The notes: generated by a model not told the origin, from the sequence alone. Positions 17,332-26,712 are shown, counted from the stretch's first letter. The stretch: DNA of 64,000 bases from Tunturibacter psychrotolerans (GCF_040359615.1 NZ_CP132942.1:2852001-2916000), one strand, 5' to 3'. Translations and numbers: made by a program.

Positions 17332-18417
17332 ATGTCGACACTCCCCGGTCCACTCTCGCTCGTAGCCGAAGTAACCCATCGCTGCCCATTGCACTGCGTC
17401 TACTGCTCCAACCCCCTTCAGATGCAAGCAGCTGAAAATGAGCTATCGACAAAAGACTGGACCAGAGTCTTCCACCAAGCCTCAGCTCTAGGCGTCCTCC
17501 ACCTCCATCTCACGGGAGGCGAACCCCTCGCACGACCAGACATCGCAAAACTAGTAGCAGCGGGCAGGGAAGCGAACCTCTACGTCAACATGATCACCTC
17601 AGGCCTCGGCCTCACCGCCGACCGCATGACCGAACTAAAAGACGCAGGTCTCGAACACATCCAGCTAAGCCTCCAGGACGCAGACGAAGAAAAGGCCAAC
17701 GAGTTCGCAGGAGCCCGCGCCCACGCCCACAAACTCAAACTCGCCACCCTCATTCGCCAACAAGACATAGCCTTCACCGTCAACGTAGTAGTTCACCGCG
17801 AAAACCTGGACCGCCTCGAAGACATCCTCGCCCTCGCCGAGTCCCTCCAACCGCAAAGAATCGAAGTAGCCCACGTCCAGTACTACGGCTGGGCCCTCAA
17901 AAACCGCGACAGGCTCATGCCCACCCCCAGCCAGGTAGAGCGCTCCGTCCAACTCATCCAGGCAGCCCAGTCCCGTCTCGCCGGCCGCATCCAACTGCAA
18001 GCCGTGTTCCCCGACTACTACGCCCGCTACCCCAAACCCTGCGTCGGAGGTTGGGGCCGCCAGATGATGCTCATCGACCCCGTGGGCCTCGCCCTTCCAT
18101 GCCACGCCGCCGCGATCATCCCCGGCCTGGAGTTCGACTCCGTCCGCACCCACTCCCTCGAATGGCTCTGGCAACAATCCGCAGCATTCAACCGTTTCCG
18201 CGGCCAAAGCTGGATGAAAGACCCCTGCGCCGACTGCGACCGCAAAGAGATCGACTTCGGCGGCTGCCGCTGCCAGGCCTTCCAGCTAACCGGCGACGCC
18301 CAAAACACCGACCCCGCCTGCAGCCTCAGCGACCTCCACGCCGACCTCGTCGCCATCACCCAGGCCCTACCGCCGCCCCCTACCCAATGGGTCTACCGCA
18401 TCCTCGCAAACTCCTGA
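17332..18417 (+). CDS. pqqE: PqqA peptide cyclase PqqE (radical SAM/SPASM)
   Basis: Radical-SAM enzyme that forms the carbon-carbon bond between the Glu and Tyr side chains of PqqA bound to PqqD. The SAM-cluster motif is C18-x3-C22-x2-C25 (RCPLHCVYC); GGEP follows at about residue 64. The C-terminal SPASM region has the family cysteines in CVGGWGR, LPCHAA, CADCD, FGGCRCQAF and the last ACSLS. A longer in-frame start at 17209 would translate through the REP-like element, so ATG 17332 (361 residues, normal length) is chosen. No strong Shine-Dalgarno is seen. pqqF and a PQQ-dependent dehydrogenase are absent from the window. Confidence 0.95.
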   Translation: MSTLPGPLSLVAEVTHRCPLHCVYCSNPLQMQAAENELSTKDWTRVFHQASALGVLHLHLTGGEPLARPDIAKLVAAGREANLYVNMITSGLGLTADRMTELKDAGLEHIQLSLQDADEEKANEFAGARAHAHKLKLATLIRQQDIAFTVNVVVHRENLDRLEDILALAESLQPQRIEVAHVQYYGWALKNRDRLMPTPSQVERSVQLIQAAQSRLAGRIQLQAVFPDYYARYPKPCVGGWGRQMMLIDPVGLALPCHAAAIIPGLEFDSVRTHSLEWLWQQSAAFNRFRGQSWMKDPCADCDRKEIDFGGCRCQAFQLTGDAQNTDPACSLSDLHADLVAITQALPPPPTQWVYRILANS

Positions 18418-18715
18418 TTCCACGCCGCGCCCCCCAGGTCCGATCACCAAAAATAAACTTCAAAAGTTCGGCGTATTTTCAGGCTCCAGAAAAAGTGGAT
18501 GTCAAAACACCACGTCTACCACGCATCCACCACGATCTCACCACGTTTTCACCACCACAAAAACCTCTAAAATCCCCAAAACCCCCACAAAGTTCACCCC
18601 TTCACCACGCCGGATTTAATTTCGTACCCAAATTTCCACACATACCCCCTTCGAGGGATATCAAGGTGTATTCCGACAGCCGTACTCTCGTCTTCGTTCG
18701 AAAGGACAAGAAAAT
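18418..18715. other. Gap between pqqE and a small membrane protein gene
   Basis: About 300 bases with no open frame worth calling. The middle contains the phased ACCACG repeat (18509-18556); the flanks are rich in C and A on the plus strand. A clear promoter or terminator was not identified. Confidence 0.6.
18509..18556 (+). repeat. Phased short direct repeat, ACCACG units
   Basis: ACCACG occurs at 18509, 18518, 18529 and 18540, with a related ACCACC at 18551. The spacing is 9, 11, 11 and 11 bases, close to one helical turn. Such a same-face array can be a set of protein-binding half sites or a short tandem repeat of unknown role. The interspersed bases are not conserved. Confidence 0.6.
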
Positions 18716-18925
18716 ATGGCCAGAGCAGTGTCGTCTATCGGAGTGGGTATCAACTTCAACCCCACAATCCCCTCTAAAACCGAAAGAAATCAGGAAAAAG
18801 AAATCGATCACGGCCCAGGCGCCCCCTACGGAATCGTCTTCGGCCTTCTCTGCTCCCTGATCGCCTGGATGTTCCTCGCATACGGAATCTACCGCATCCA
18901 CGCCATGTTCCTCGCCGTTCGCTAG
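18716..18925 (+). CDS. Small single-pass membrane protein, uncharacterised
   Basis: 69-residue protein. Residues 1-37 are polar and include a charged stretch (ERNQEKEIDHG); residues 40-66 form one hydrophobic helix (IVFGLLCSLIAWMFLAYGIY). AAGGA at 18702-18706 sits nine bases before the ATG, supporting translation. It is not obviously part of the pqq operon (298 bases away) or the downstream heme genes (184 bases away). No family was recognised; the codon composition and hydrophobic pattern argue that it is real. Confidence 0.6.
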   Translation: MARAVSSIGVGINFNPTIPSKTERNQEKEIDHGPGAPYGIVFGLLCSLIAWMFLAYGIYRIHAMFLAVR

Positions 18926-19109
18926 CCAAGGCCGCGTCAACACAGGATGTCCCAGCGATCCTCCGCGTAAAACAACGAATACTCAGGCCCATTCGCGCGC
19001 AGCCGGCAGAGACAGCGAAACCGTCAGCACCCCTCCAGAATCAAACCCATAAGCGATATACTCAAGGTTTGCGGAAAAACTCCGCGAAGTATCACCCAGT
19101 ACGTCACTT

Positions 19110-19919
19110 ATGTCCCTCCTCTGGCTCAGAGTCGCGGTCTCTCTCTACGGCATCGCCGCGCTCGCGGTCTTGCCCGCAGCTCTTTATGACCGCCCCCGCT
19201 GGCGCCACATTGCCGTCCCCGCCACCGTAGCCGCCGTGTTCTTCCACTTCGTATCGTTGGCCGAGATGCTCAACCTGGCCCACCATCGTCTTCCCGTCGA
19301 TACCCATGAAACTCAGACCCTCCTTGGCCTCCTCCTGGCCTTGGCCTTTCTCCTCGTCTACGCCCGCTACCGCACTGTCTCCCTGGGCATCTTCCTTCTG
19401 CCCATCTGCTTTCTCCTCGGTCTGGTTCCAGCCTTTCATCCCGGCCAGGAGAGCACCACCTTCCCCATCCTCCACACCGGTTGGATCTTCCTTCACGTAG
19501 CTCTTCTCCTTGCCGCCTACGCAGCTCTCTTCCTCTCCATGCTTGCCTCGCTTCTCTATCTAGTTCAAGAGCGCCGCCTCAAGCAAAAGTCTCCAACGAT
19601 CTCCTGGCTGCCGCCGCTCGAAACCACCGACCAGATCGCCCTCAAATCTCTTCTCTTCGGCCTCCCCTGCATGACCGCCGGCCTTCTCATCGGTTCGCTC
19701 ATCGCCCAGGCCACCGTCGGCGCTTCTTACTTCCGTGACCCCAAGATTCTTCTCGCCTTCGCCATGTGGCTGGTTTACGTAGCGATGATCCACATACGTC
19801 GCATCTCCGGCCTCCGCGGCCGCCGAGCCGTCTACCTCTCCAGCTTTGTCTTCCTGGTCGTGCTCACCGTCTGGGTGGCCAACCAATTCTCCGCCGTTCA
19901 CAGGTTCGCCGCCCCATGA
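19110..19919 (+). CDS. HemX/CcsA-like integral membrane protein
   Basis: 269-residue protein with about eight hydrophobic helices and the family signature of cytochrome c assembly proteins: conserved histidines in VFFHFVSL and HTGWIFLHVALLLAAYAALFLSMLASLLYL, and a final YLSSFVFLVVLTVW helix. CcsA members guide heme to apocytochrome c, whereas HemX, next to hemA in Bacillus, regulates HemA abundance. The tryptophan-rich WWD heme-handling motif of true CcsA is not evident, and the gene overlaps the hemA start (ATGA), so the HemX-type role is more likely here. Confidence 0.82.
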   Translation: MSLLWLRVAVSLYGIAALAVLPAALYDRPRWRHIAVPATVAAVFFHFVSLAEMLNLAHHRLPVDTHETQTLLGLLLALAFLLVYARYRTVSLGIFLLPICFLLGLVPAFHPGQESTTFPILHTGWIFLHVALLLAAYAALFLSMLASLLYLVQERRLKQKSPTISWLPPLETTDQIALKSLLFGLPCMTAGLLIGSLIAQATVGASYFRDPKILLAFAMWLVYVAMIHIRRISGLRGRRAVYLSSFVFLVVLTVWVANQFSAVHRFAAP

Positions 19920-21184
19920 GCACAATCACACAGGGGCGCCTCGTCCTTCTCGGCATCAACCACAACACTGCGCCTATCGAGGTGCGCGAGCGCCTCGCCA
20001 TCCCCGCCGAGCGCCTCGCCGACGCCACCCGCACCCTCCTCCACCAGCCGGGCATCCGCGAAGGCCTGATCCTCTCCACCTGCAACCGGGTCGAACTACT
20101 GACATTACAAGACGACGCCGAAGCCGCGCCGCCACAAGCCAAAACCGATCTCCTCCGCTTCCTTCACGAGTACTTCGCCGTCTCGCCTCATGACATCCAG
20201 CCGCACCTCTACGAGTTTCGCGAACGCGAGGCCGTCCGCCATCTCTTCCGCGTCGCCAGCTCGCTCGACAGCATGGTCGTCGGCGAACCCCAGATTCTCG
20301 GCCAGGTCAAAGAGGCCTACACCATCGCGCGTGACGCTGGCGCAGTCTCGACCCATCTTGAATCTCTGCTGCAACGCACTTTCACGGTCGCGAAAAAGAT
20401 CCGTACCGAAACTCAAATCGGTTCAAGCTCAGTCTCAATCGCCTCCGTAGCTGTTGATCTCGCCAAAAACATCTTCGGATCTCTCTACGGCAAGACCGTG
20501 CTGTTGGTGGGCGCCGGGAAGATGTCCGAGTTAGCCGCTCGTCACCTCATCGAACAAGGCGCCTCCTCCATCCTCGTCACCAATCGCACTCAGTCCCGCG
20601 CCGAGAAAATCGCCGCGAACTTCAGCAGCCTCACTGTACATACCGAAGCCATCCCCTTCGAGGCCCTCTACGAGCAAGCCGACCGTGCCGACATCGTCAT
20701 CACCTCCACCGGCGCCCCACAAAAGATCTTCGGACGCTCCCACGGCCAGCACTTCCTCCATCGACGTCGCAACCGCCCTATGTTTTTCATCGACATCGCC
20801 GTCCCTCGCGACGTCGATCCGCGCATGAACGAGGTCGAAGGTTGCTTCGTCTACGACATCGACGATCTCCAGCAGGTCGCTGCCGCCAATCTAGCCGATC
20901 GCAGCCGCGAAGCTGCGGCAGCCGAGAATATCGTCAGCAGGGAAGTGGACAAATACCAGGAGCGTCTCCAATCCCGCGACGCCGTTCCCGCCATCAAGGC
21001 GCTTCAACTGCAGGCCGAAGAACTCCGCGTGGCCGAACTGGCGCGTTCCCAATCCAAACTCGCGGATCTTTCCCCTCAACAACGCGAAGCGGTAGAAGCC
21101 CTCACCCGGTCGCTCACTGCCAAGCTCCTCCACCCGCAACTGGCAGCCTTGCGTGAGGCAACGCGCACAAAAAACTCCGAGTAG
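19916..21184 (+). CDS. hemA: Glutamyl-tRNA reductase
   Basis: First committed step of C5-pathway tetrapyrrole synthesis: reduces glutamyl-tRNA(Glu) to glutamate-1-semialdehyde with NADPH. The catalytic cysteine is C56 in LSTCNRVE; the GEPQILGQVKEAY block, the NADPH-binding VGAGKMSELAARHL loop and the dimerisation helix at the C terminus are all present. At 422 residues the length is typical. The ATG at 19916 overlaps the upstream stop codon (ATGA), coupling it to the HemX-like gene. A strong terminator overlaps its end. hemC, hemD and hemQ are elsewhere in the window; hemB, hemL and hemE are not seen. Confidence 0.96.
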   Translation: MSTITQGRLVLLGINHNTAPIEVRERLAIPAERLADATRTLLHQPGIREGLILSTCNRVELLTLQDDAEAAPPQAKTDLLRFLHEYFAVSPHDIQPHLYEFREREAVRHLFRVASSLDSMVVGEPQILGQVKEAYTIARDAGAVSTHLESLLQRTFTVAKKIRTETQIGSSSVSIASVAVDLAKNIFGSLYGKTVLLVGAGKMSELAARHLIEQGASSILVTNRTQSRAEKIAANFSSLTVHTEAIPFEALYEQADRADIVITSTGAPQKIFGRSHGQHFLHRRRNRPMFFIDIAVPRDVDPRMNEVEGCFVYDIDDLQQVAAANLADRSREAAAAENIVSREVDKYQERLQSRDAVPAIKALQLQAEELRVAELARSQSKLADLSPQQREAVEALTRSLTAKLLHPQLAALREATRTKNSE

Positions 21185-21219
21185 CACGGGCATCTCTGCC
21201 TTCGCCACTCGGAGTTTTT
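21170..21219 (+). terminator. Intrinsic terminator after hemA
   Basis: AAAAACTCCGAGT (21170-21182), overlapping the hemA stop codon, is repeated exactly inverted as ACTCGGAGTTTTT (21207-21219). The 13-bp stem ends in five T on the plus strand and also has A-rich 5' bases, so it could act in both directions for hemA and the convergent glycosyltransferase gene. Confidence 0.85.
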
Positions 21220-21244
21220 CTTGATCCATACCAGAACAGCGCAA

Positions 21245-22696
21245 CTAGACTGCGCCGGAACCACGAAAGACTGCCGGAATAGTTTGAAACAAGATCTTGA
21301 TATCGAGCCACACCGACCACTGGTCGATGTAACGCATATCCAGAGCCATCCACTCGTCGAAACTGATCGAGCTTCGTCCCATCACCTGCCACAGACACGT
21401 AATCCCAGGCTTGACACTGAACCGGCGTCGATGCCAGTCCTTCGAAAATCCTTCGTAATCTCTCACAGGAAGCGGCCGAGGACCCACAAGGCTCATGTCT
21501 CCCCGAAAAACATTAATGAGTTGAGGGATCTCATCGAGACTCGACTTCCGCAAAAACTTCCCCAATGGTGTGATACGAGGATCGTTCTTCAACTTGAACG
21601 TAGGGCCTTTGGTTTCATTCAAATGCTCCACCTGGGCCATCAGCTTCTCGGCATCCACCACCATCGTTCGGAACTTCAGAATTTCGAAAGGCCGTTTTCC
21701 GTGGCCTATTCTGGTTTGCCGAAAGAAGACAGGTCCCTTGGAAGTCAACCTGATCAACGTCGCCACGAGCAGAAAAACAGGCGCCAGAGCCAGCAGCATG
21801 GCCGCAGATACCACTGCATCAGTCAGTCGTTTGATCATGAAGCCCCACGCATTCCACGACTCGTCATGTAGCGTGATCGTACCGACACCCCCCGGAAGAT
21901 ACGCAGTTCGCTTCGTCTGTTCCAGATCGAAAATCGTCCCAATGCTTCGAACCGCAATCCCATGGTCGCGACACGACGCGACGATCTCCGCAATCTGCTG
22001 ATAAAAAGATGCTAACGGCAACGCCACAATCACTTCGTCAATCGGCATCGTTCGCAGCAATGACGGAATCGAATCCAACCCTCCCAGCAACGCGCCCGCA
22101 CTCGAGGTGCCCGTCTCTTCAGACCACCATTGATCGTCGACGAAACCCTGCAGGTGGTAGCCCCACTCCGGATGGAGCGCTACATCCTGCGCAAAGCCGT
22201 GGGCGCGCTGATTTGTACCAACCACTAAAATATGACGAAGGTTGTATCCCTTCGAACGAAACACCCGCGCTAAGGCTCGACCTAGAAGCCGAGTGGATAC
22301 GAAGACACCGAAGCTGACCACTCCAAAAACGACGCTGACAAGACCAAGATCCGCGATGCTGTGCCTAGAGTGGGAGCACACCAGCCGTAGCCAGGCAAAG
22401 CAGGAGAGCGCGCAAAGAAAGCTCGCCAGGCACAAATCCATCACTTCTCTTAGAAGTCCGTCCACTCTTCGAGACCGATAAAATTTATTCGACCGAAGGA
22501 TTCCGTGCCACACTACCGCTAAGATAAGTGTCGCCAAGAAGACCTGTATCGGATGGCGGGTCTCCAGCGAGTCGACAATCCCAAAGAAGCGGGGTATGGA
22601 GGTAAGGGCATACGCGGCACCCAGACTACCGAACAACAGACAAATGTCGCCAAGCCCCACCAACTCTATAAATATTCTTCTATTGGGTGGCGTCAT
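21245..22696 (-). CDS. Polyprenyl-phosphate glycosyl-1-phosphate transferase (exopolysaccharide initiation)
   Basis: Membrane enzyme that transfers a sugar-1-phosphate to undecaprenyl phosphate, starting repeat-unit assembly (WbaP/WcaJ/GumD type). Residues 1-130 contain about four membrane helices; 140-260 form the Rossmann-like CoA-binding_3 region (HILVVGTNQRAHGFA); after a further helix (AAMLLALAPVFLLVATLI) comes the catalytic bacterial sugar transferase domain with ILKFRTM, FLRKSSLDEIPQLINV, DMSLVGPRPLP and KPGITCLWQV. AAGGGG about eight bases before the ATG supports this start. It opens the exopolysaccharide region but points away from it, ending against the hemA terminator. Confidence 0.93.
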   Translation of the reverse strand: MTPPNRRIFIELVGLGDICLLFGSLGAAYALTSIPRFFGIVDSLETRHPIQVFLATLILAVVWHGILRSNKFYRSRRVDGLLREVMDLCLASFLCALSCFAWLRLVCSHSRHSIADLGLVSVVFGVVSFGVFVSTRLLGRALARVFRSKGYNLRHILVVGTNQRAHGFAQDVALHPEWGYHLQGFVDDQWWSEETGTSSAGALLGGLDSIPSLLRTMPIDEVIVALPLASFYQQIAEIVASCRDHGIAVRSIGTIFDLEQTKRTAYLPGGVGTITLHDESWNAWGFMIKRLTDAVVSAAMLLALAPVFLLVATLIRLTSKGPVFFRQTRIGHGKRPFEILKFRTMVVDAEKLMAQVEHLNETKGPTFKLKNDPRITPLGKFLRKSSLDEIPQLINVFRGDMSLVGPRPLPVRDYEGFSKDWHRRRFSVKPGITCLWQVMGRSSISFDEWMALDMRYIDQWSVWLDIKILFQTIPAVFRGSGAV

Positions 22697-23260
22697 TGGT
22701 GTAACCCCTTTTTGAACGCTGTACAGCGAGTTATGATGCCAAAACTGTCAAGGGAAAAATTGATTACCAAGCATAACTAGAGTAACCAGCTAACAAGAAC
22801 ACCGCAATGAAGCGGACGATCTAAGAAAGCCTTCTCATATTCGACGAACATTTGTTATCTCAATCGTTATGAGCAATTTTGAGGCCGGACAGAGGATCAA
22901 TCAGATAAGTCTGTTGATTGAACGAACAGCCCAATAAATGTCCCCTGCTAGAACCTTCTCTGGAGTGCGATAGTCAGATTCGCGAATTGCACAAAAAGGA
23001 GTTCTGGTTTGGACTGAGAAATGCTCAAAGTCTTGGCAGCAAATAACTTCATTACCAAGGAAAAGAGAAGGACGGCCATGCCAGAAGGTAGAGCGTCTCC
23101 AAAGAAAAAAGGAAAGTGCTAAAAATTTGCTACCCCATGGGAACTTTCGTTCCCTCATGTACCTCGGCTGGTGCACGTTAGTCGCAATTACCACCGCGGT
23201 ACGGACCTATAATGAATTTATTGATAATGCAGCTTCTGGCGTTCCGTGCAACGGAGAAAT
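22697..23260. other. 564-base AT-richer divergent gap
   Basis: Separates the initiating transferase from the oxygenase gene; both starts face outward from it, so promoters for both must lie here. Short minus- and plus-strand frames exist but have no ribosome binding site or recognisable composition. No tRNA, repeat or terminator was found. Confidence 0.5.
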
Positions 23261-24076
23261 ATGCAAAACGAACCGGGTATCCGCGATGTTTCCAGACTGC
23301 TCGATCAACTCTCACTTTCTGAGAGCTCAGCGAGCTTGGCCCAAAGGTATCAAAAGAATTCTCCTTTCCCCCATCTCACGATCGATAACTTATTCAATTC
23401 GGAGCACCTATCGTCCGTCCTGCATGAGATGTCCAACACCAAGAGGTCAGATTGGGTGCACCATAACACCCACAATCTTGAGAAGCTTGGACAAAAGTCC
23501 GCGGCAGGACTCGGTCACGCCGGCTTTCAGCTCGTTGCTTTGCTCCACTCAGCCCCGTTTCTTTACCTTCTTTCGGAGATCACCGGGATTTGGAACTTGC
23601 TTCCCGATCCGTATATGCATGGCGCTGGCTACAGCATCATCCCTCCAAAAGGAAAATTTGACGTTCACATCGATTCCAATGCCGATCTCACGAGTGGCTT
23701 GATCCGTCGGCTCGCCCTGATCATCTACCTGAACGAAGACTGGAGCCCGGAGTACGGGGGGCAACTTGAACTCTGGAATGAAGATGCCAGTCGTAAGGTC
23801 GCAGAGATTGAGCCGGCGTTCAACAGGACCATGCTGATGGAGATCTCTGAGACGTCCTATCACGGCATCAAACCGGTCGTGGAACCGAGCGGTCGATCGC
23901 GCTACTCCTTCATGGCCTACTACAACACTTCGGGAAAAGCATTGGGGAAAGAGATGGGCGTTCACAGTTCTGTCTACGCACCAGAGTGCTATCGACCCAG
24001 ACCCAGCGTGCGCAGTTTGGCCCGTAGATTCACGCCGCCAATCGTCTACGATTTCGTTCGCGAAAAGATCAAGTAG
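23261..24076 (+). CDS. 2-oxoglutarate/Fe(II)-dependent oxygenase (prolyl-4-hydroxylase-like fold)
   Basis: 271-residue enzyme of the double-stranded beta-helix dioxygenase superfamily. The iron triad is H136-x-D138 (VHIDSN) and H201 (SYHGI), with R214 about 13 residues later as the likely 2-oxoglutarate anchor. Between them lies the conserved LALIIYLNEDWSPEYGGQLELWNED stretch typical of P4H-like oxygenases. GGAG at 23252-23255 is right for ATG 23261; GTG 23246 is less likely. Position inside the exopolysaccharide locus suggests oxidation of a sugar, lipid carrier or protein substrate of this pathway, but the substrate cannot be read from sequence. Confidence 0.85.
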   Translation: MQNEPGIRDVSRLLDQLSLSESSASLAQRYQKNSPFPHLTIDNLFNSEHLSSVLHEMSNTKRSDWVHHNTHNLEKLGQKSAAGLGHAGFQLVALLHSAPFLYLLSEITGIWNLLPDPYMHGAGYSIIPPKGKFDVHIDSNADLTSGLIRRLALIIYLNEDWSPEYGGQLELWNEDASRKVAEIEPAFNRTMLMEISETSYHGIKPVVEPSGRSRYSFMAYYNTSGKALGKEMGVHSSVYAPECYRPRPSVRSLARRFTPPIVYDFVREKIK

Positions 24077-24268
24077 CTAGTCTCGAATAACTAGATCGTT
24101 CATTTATCTATCCTTCGTCAACAGCTCCGTTTCTTTCGCAGCTGCGACAAGTCTGCTCTTTGAAACGAGGATGAGAGATCTTTCTCACTCACAATCTTTG
24201 GTCGATAGGCACAATGGAGAAGCGGAACACCGCTCCATGGGAAGTATCATCCACAGACTTGAGGCCTG

Positions 24269-25447
24269 ATGCGGATTTTGTTTTTACACAATCGATATAT
24301 TTACCGAGGTGGAGAAGACGAGTCCCGAGAGCAAGAGATCTCGATGCTTCGTTCCCGGGGCGAAGAGGTCATCGAATATGTCCTGGACAATGCCGAATTG
24401 AGGTCGGCCAACCTGCTAACCGTTGGCTTGGAGTCAATTTGGAATGCCAGCGAATTCCATAAAGTGAAGCAACTTCTTCGGTCTGAAAAACCAGACATCA
24501 TGAAGGTGGATAACTTTTTTCCACGTCTATCTCCCTCCATCTTTAGTGCCGCAAGAGAAACGGGTACCCCCACTGCTCTTTCCGTGAGAAATTACAGGCT
24601 TGTTTGTCCCTCGGCTAACCTGTTTCGCGACGGACACGTATGCACCACATGCGTTGGCAGCAAACTGGCCCTTGCTGCGATTCATCATCGGTGCTACCGC
24701 AAGAGTTATCTGCAGTCAGCGGCGGTTGTCGCGAGCAACGCGTACTCTCACTTGCGCGGCGTGTGGACAAACTCCGTAGATCGGTTCATCGCTGTTAGCA
24801 GTTTTGTGAAGCAACAACTTGTTGCAGGTGGATTTGCCGAAGATAGAATTCTGGTAAAGCCGAACTTCATCTCTGACTCGGGCGTCGGCGATGGTTCTGG
24901 TGGCTACGGACTTTACGTTGGCCGTTTGACAGAGGAAAAAGGCGTTCGTTCTCTCCTTAGCGCTTGGCAGGATATCCCGCAATCCATCTGTCTGAAGATT
25001 ATCGGCGATGGTCCTCTCGAATCAGTCGTCCGTGAAGCGTCTCAGAAGGATTCGCGGATAGAGTTTTTAGGCCGCAAGTCACTCTCCGACGTCTGCCAGT
25101 ATCTTGGCGACGCTGCATTTCTCATATTTCCCTCAGAGTGGTATGAACCATTTGGCCGAACGATCGTTGAAGCTTATTCCAAGGGCACGCCCGTGATAGC
25201 TGCTTCGACTCCACCGATGAAAGCAATGGTTGAAGACGGCGCAACCGGCCACTTATATAACCCTGGAGACAGCAAGGAACTAGCCTCCGTCGTCAACGCC
25301 CTTCTAATAGATCCGGAACGGCTAAAGCTGATGAGAGTTAAGGCCCGAGAAAGATATCTCACAACTTACACTGAAGAGCAAAACTACCGACAACTTATTG
25401 ATATCTTTCGGCAGTGCATATCGGCTCATACTTCCGTGCCAATATGA
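24269..25447 (+). CDS. Glycosyltransferase family 4
   Basis: 392-residue GT-B fold retaining transferase, probably adding a sugar to the lipid-linked exopolysaccharide repeat unit at the cytoplasmic membrane face. The N-terminal acceptor domain starts MRILFLHNRYIYRGGEDES. The C-terminal nucleotide-sugar domain has YVGRLTEEKGVRSLL, IIGDGPLE, FLGRKS and the family E-x7-E signature in FPSEWYEPFGRTIVEAYSKGTPVIA. A cysteine cluster (CTTCVG...HHRCYRK) near residue 130 is seen in a subset of GT4 enzymes. The start follows GAGG at 24261-24264 closely. Donor and acceptor are unknown. Confidence 0.88.
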   Translation: MRILFLHNRYIYRGGEDESREQEISMLRSRGEEVIEYVLDNAELRSANLLTVGLESIWNASEFHKVKQLLRSEKPDIMKVDNFFPRLSPSIFSAARETGTPTALSVRNYRLVCPSANLFRDGHVCTTCVGSKLALAAIHHRCYRKSYLQSAAVVASNAYSHLRGVWTNSVDRFIAVSSFVKQQLVAGGFAEDRILVKPNFISDSGVGDGSGGYGLYVGRLTEEKGVRSLLSAWQDIPQSICLKIIGDGPLESVVREASQKDSRIEFLGRKSLSDVCQYLGDAAFLIFPSEWYEPFGRTIVEAYSKGTPVIAASTPPMKAMVEDGATGHLYNPGDSKELASVVNALLIDPERLKLMRVKARERYLTTYTEEQNYRQLIDIFRQCISAHTSVPI

Positions 25448-25467
25448 ACAAATTCTCTCACTGATAG

Positions 25468-26712
25468 TCATGAACTAATCACCGGAGCAGCTACACTTCC
25501 TTTTTGAGTAAGCCGATTGCGAACTGCGTCGGTATTCCGTTCGAAGAGCAGATACATCATCCACGCGTACAAATAAGCAACGACAACGAGGAGAATCGAG
25601 AGCATAAAGTGAGCTGGAGTTTTAGGCCATGGGTGCCACGGTCTATTGGTCAGCGCGACGAGGAACACCAGGAAAGGTAAGTGAGTCAAGTAAAGCGTAT
25701 AGGAGAACTTCGAGAAGGTAACTGCAAGCTTCTGATAGTAAAAGCTAGCGACCGGCTGTCTCGCGTGAAGGATCACATAGAGGTACGCTGCAAAGCTGAT
25801 GCCGATCGAACCGGCCGTTATCGCATAACTTGTTTGATGTATGCGGAAGAAGACGATGACAGTCAAGAACTGAAGCAAAGCGAGTACTGTCATGGTCCGC
25901 CGGAACTTCGATGGAATTTTCAGTTCCAGCGTCGAAATCCCGAAACCCAAGAGCCACACTAAAAAGAAACTGGCAATCTTTATTCCAATCAGCGCGAGGA
26001 TGACGACAGCGAGGAGTCCATAAAGCACACGCGGACGGATCGCGGTGCGGCCATTGAAAAGCAAGAGCAAAAGAGGGAAGAGCATGTAGTACCAGAACTC
26101 GTTTGCCAAGCTCCAAAGCGCCGCATTCGTCCCGTAGGAAGGAACCAGGATCTTTTGAAGAAAGAGGGCATTTCCGAGAAGCACCTTGAGAGTCATTCCG
26201 GCAATAAGAGTGTGTTCAACCATGCCCTGGCCCTGAGGCGCTGCATAGATCCCACCATTGCTTGATAGGAATTTCAGACCGATATGATCGAGAAGGCCTC
26301 CAAATATAAGCGCAGGGATTAGAACGATCCAGAGCCTGGTCATCCTCTGGAAAAGATATTTGTTCCAGGACCATCGGTTTCCTTCAATCGCTCGCCATGC
26401 ACTGCTGCCGACAAGAAATCCGCTCAATACAAAAAAGACAACAACTGCTTGGCCACCCAAGCCTAGGGCGCTCGTTGGAGCACCTCCATTGGTGTGATGC
26501 GATTGATGTTGACCGAAGAAGAGCATCCTCGAGTGACCGGCAAGCACAAGGAAGGCGGCTGTAGCCCGAATTGCATCCATGTGCACTGAGTATGCGGGAA
26601 GCCGAACGTTATCTGATTCGTCGTGAAGTCGTACGATCGATCTTTGGATAGCTGCTAGCATAAGAATGATCCTCTGACTTTGGCGGCGTTTCATCCAGAA
26701 AATTATCGGCAC
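25468..26712 (-). CDS. Membrane acyltransferase 3 family (OafA/YrhL-like)
   Basis: Integral membrane enzyme that transfers acyl groups, often acetyl, to extracytoplasmic sugars. The first membrane helix carries the family motif around MDAIRATAAFLVLAGHSR with its conserved Arg and His; about ten hydrophobic helices follow, including FVLSGFLVG and LWSLANEFWYYMLFPLLLL. The last helix ends near YLYAWMMYLLFERN. It lies between two glycosyltransferases but on the opposite strand, so it probably decorates the polymer (inference). The start is uncertain: residues before about 40 are polar and several internal Met codons are possible; no clear ribosome binding site marks 26712. Confidence 0.87.
   Translation of the reverse strand: MPIIFWMKRRQSQRIILMLAAIQRSIVRLHDESDNVRLPAYSVHMDAIRATAAFLVLAGHSRMLFFGQHQSHHTNGGAPTSALGLGGQAVVVFFVLSGFLVGSSAWRAIEGNRWSWNKYLFQRMTRLWIVLIPALIFGGLLDHIGLKFLSSNGGIYAAPQGQGMVEHTLIAGMTLKVLLGNALFLQKILVPSYGTNAALWSLANEFWYYMLFPLLLLLFNGRTAIRPRVLYGLLAVVILALIGIKIASFFLVWLLGFGISTLELKIPSKFRRTMTVLALLQFLTVIVFFRIHQTSYAITAGSIGISFAAYLYVILHARQPVASFYYQKLAVTFSKFSYTLYLTHLPFLVFLVALTNRPWHPWPKTPAHFMLSILLVVVAYLYAWMMYLLFERNTDAVRNRLTQKGSVAAPVISS

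Noticed and set aside
22901..23194. Possible 97-codon minus-strand gene in the gap before the oxygenase gene
   Set aside because: No ribosome binding site, unusual composition and no recognisable segment; the gap looks like a regulatory region.
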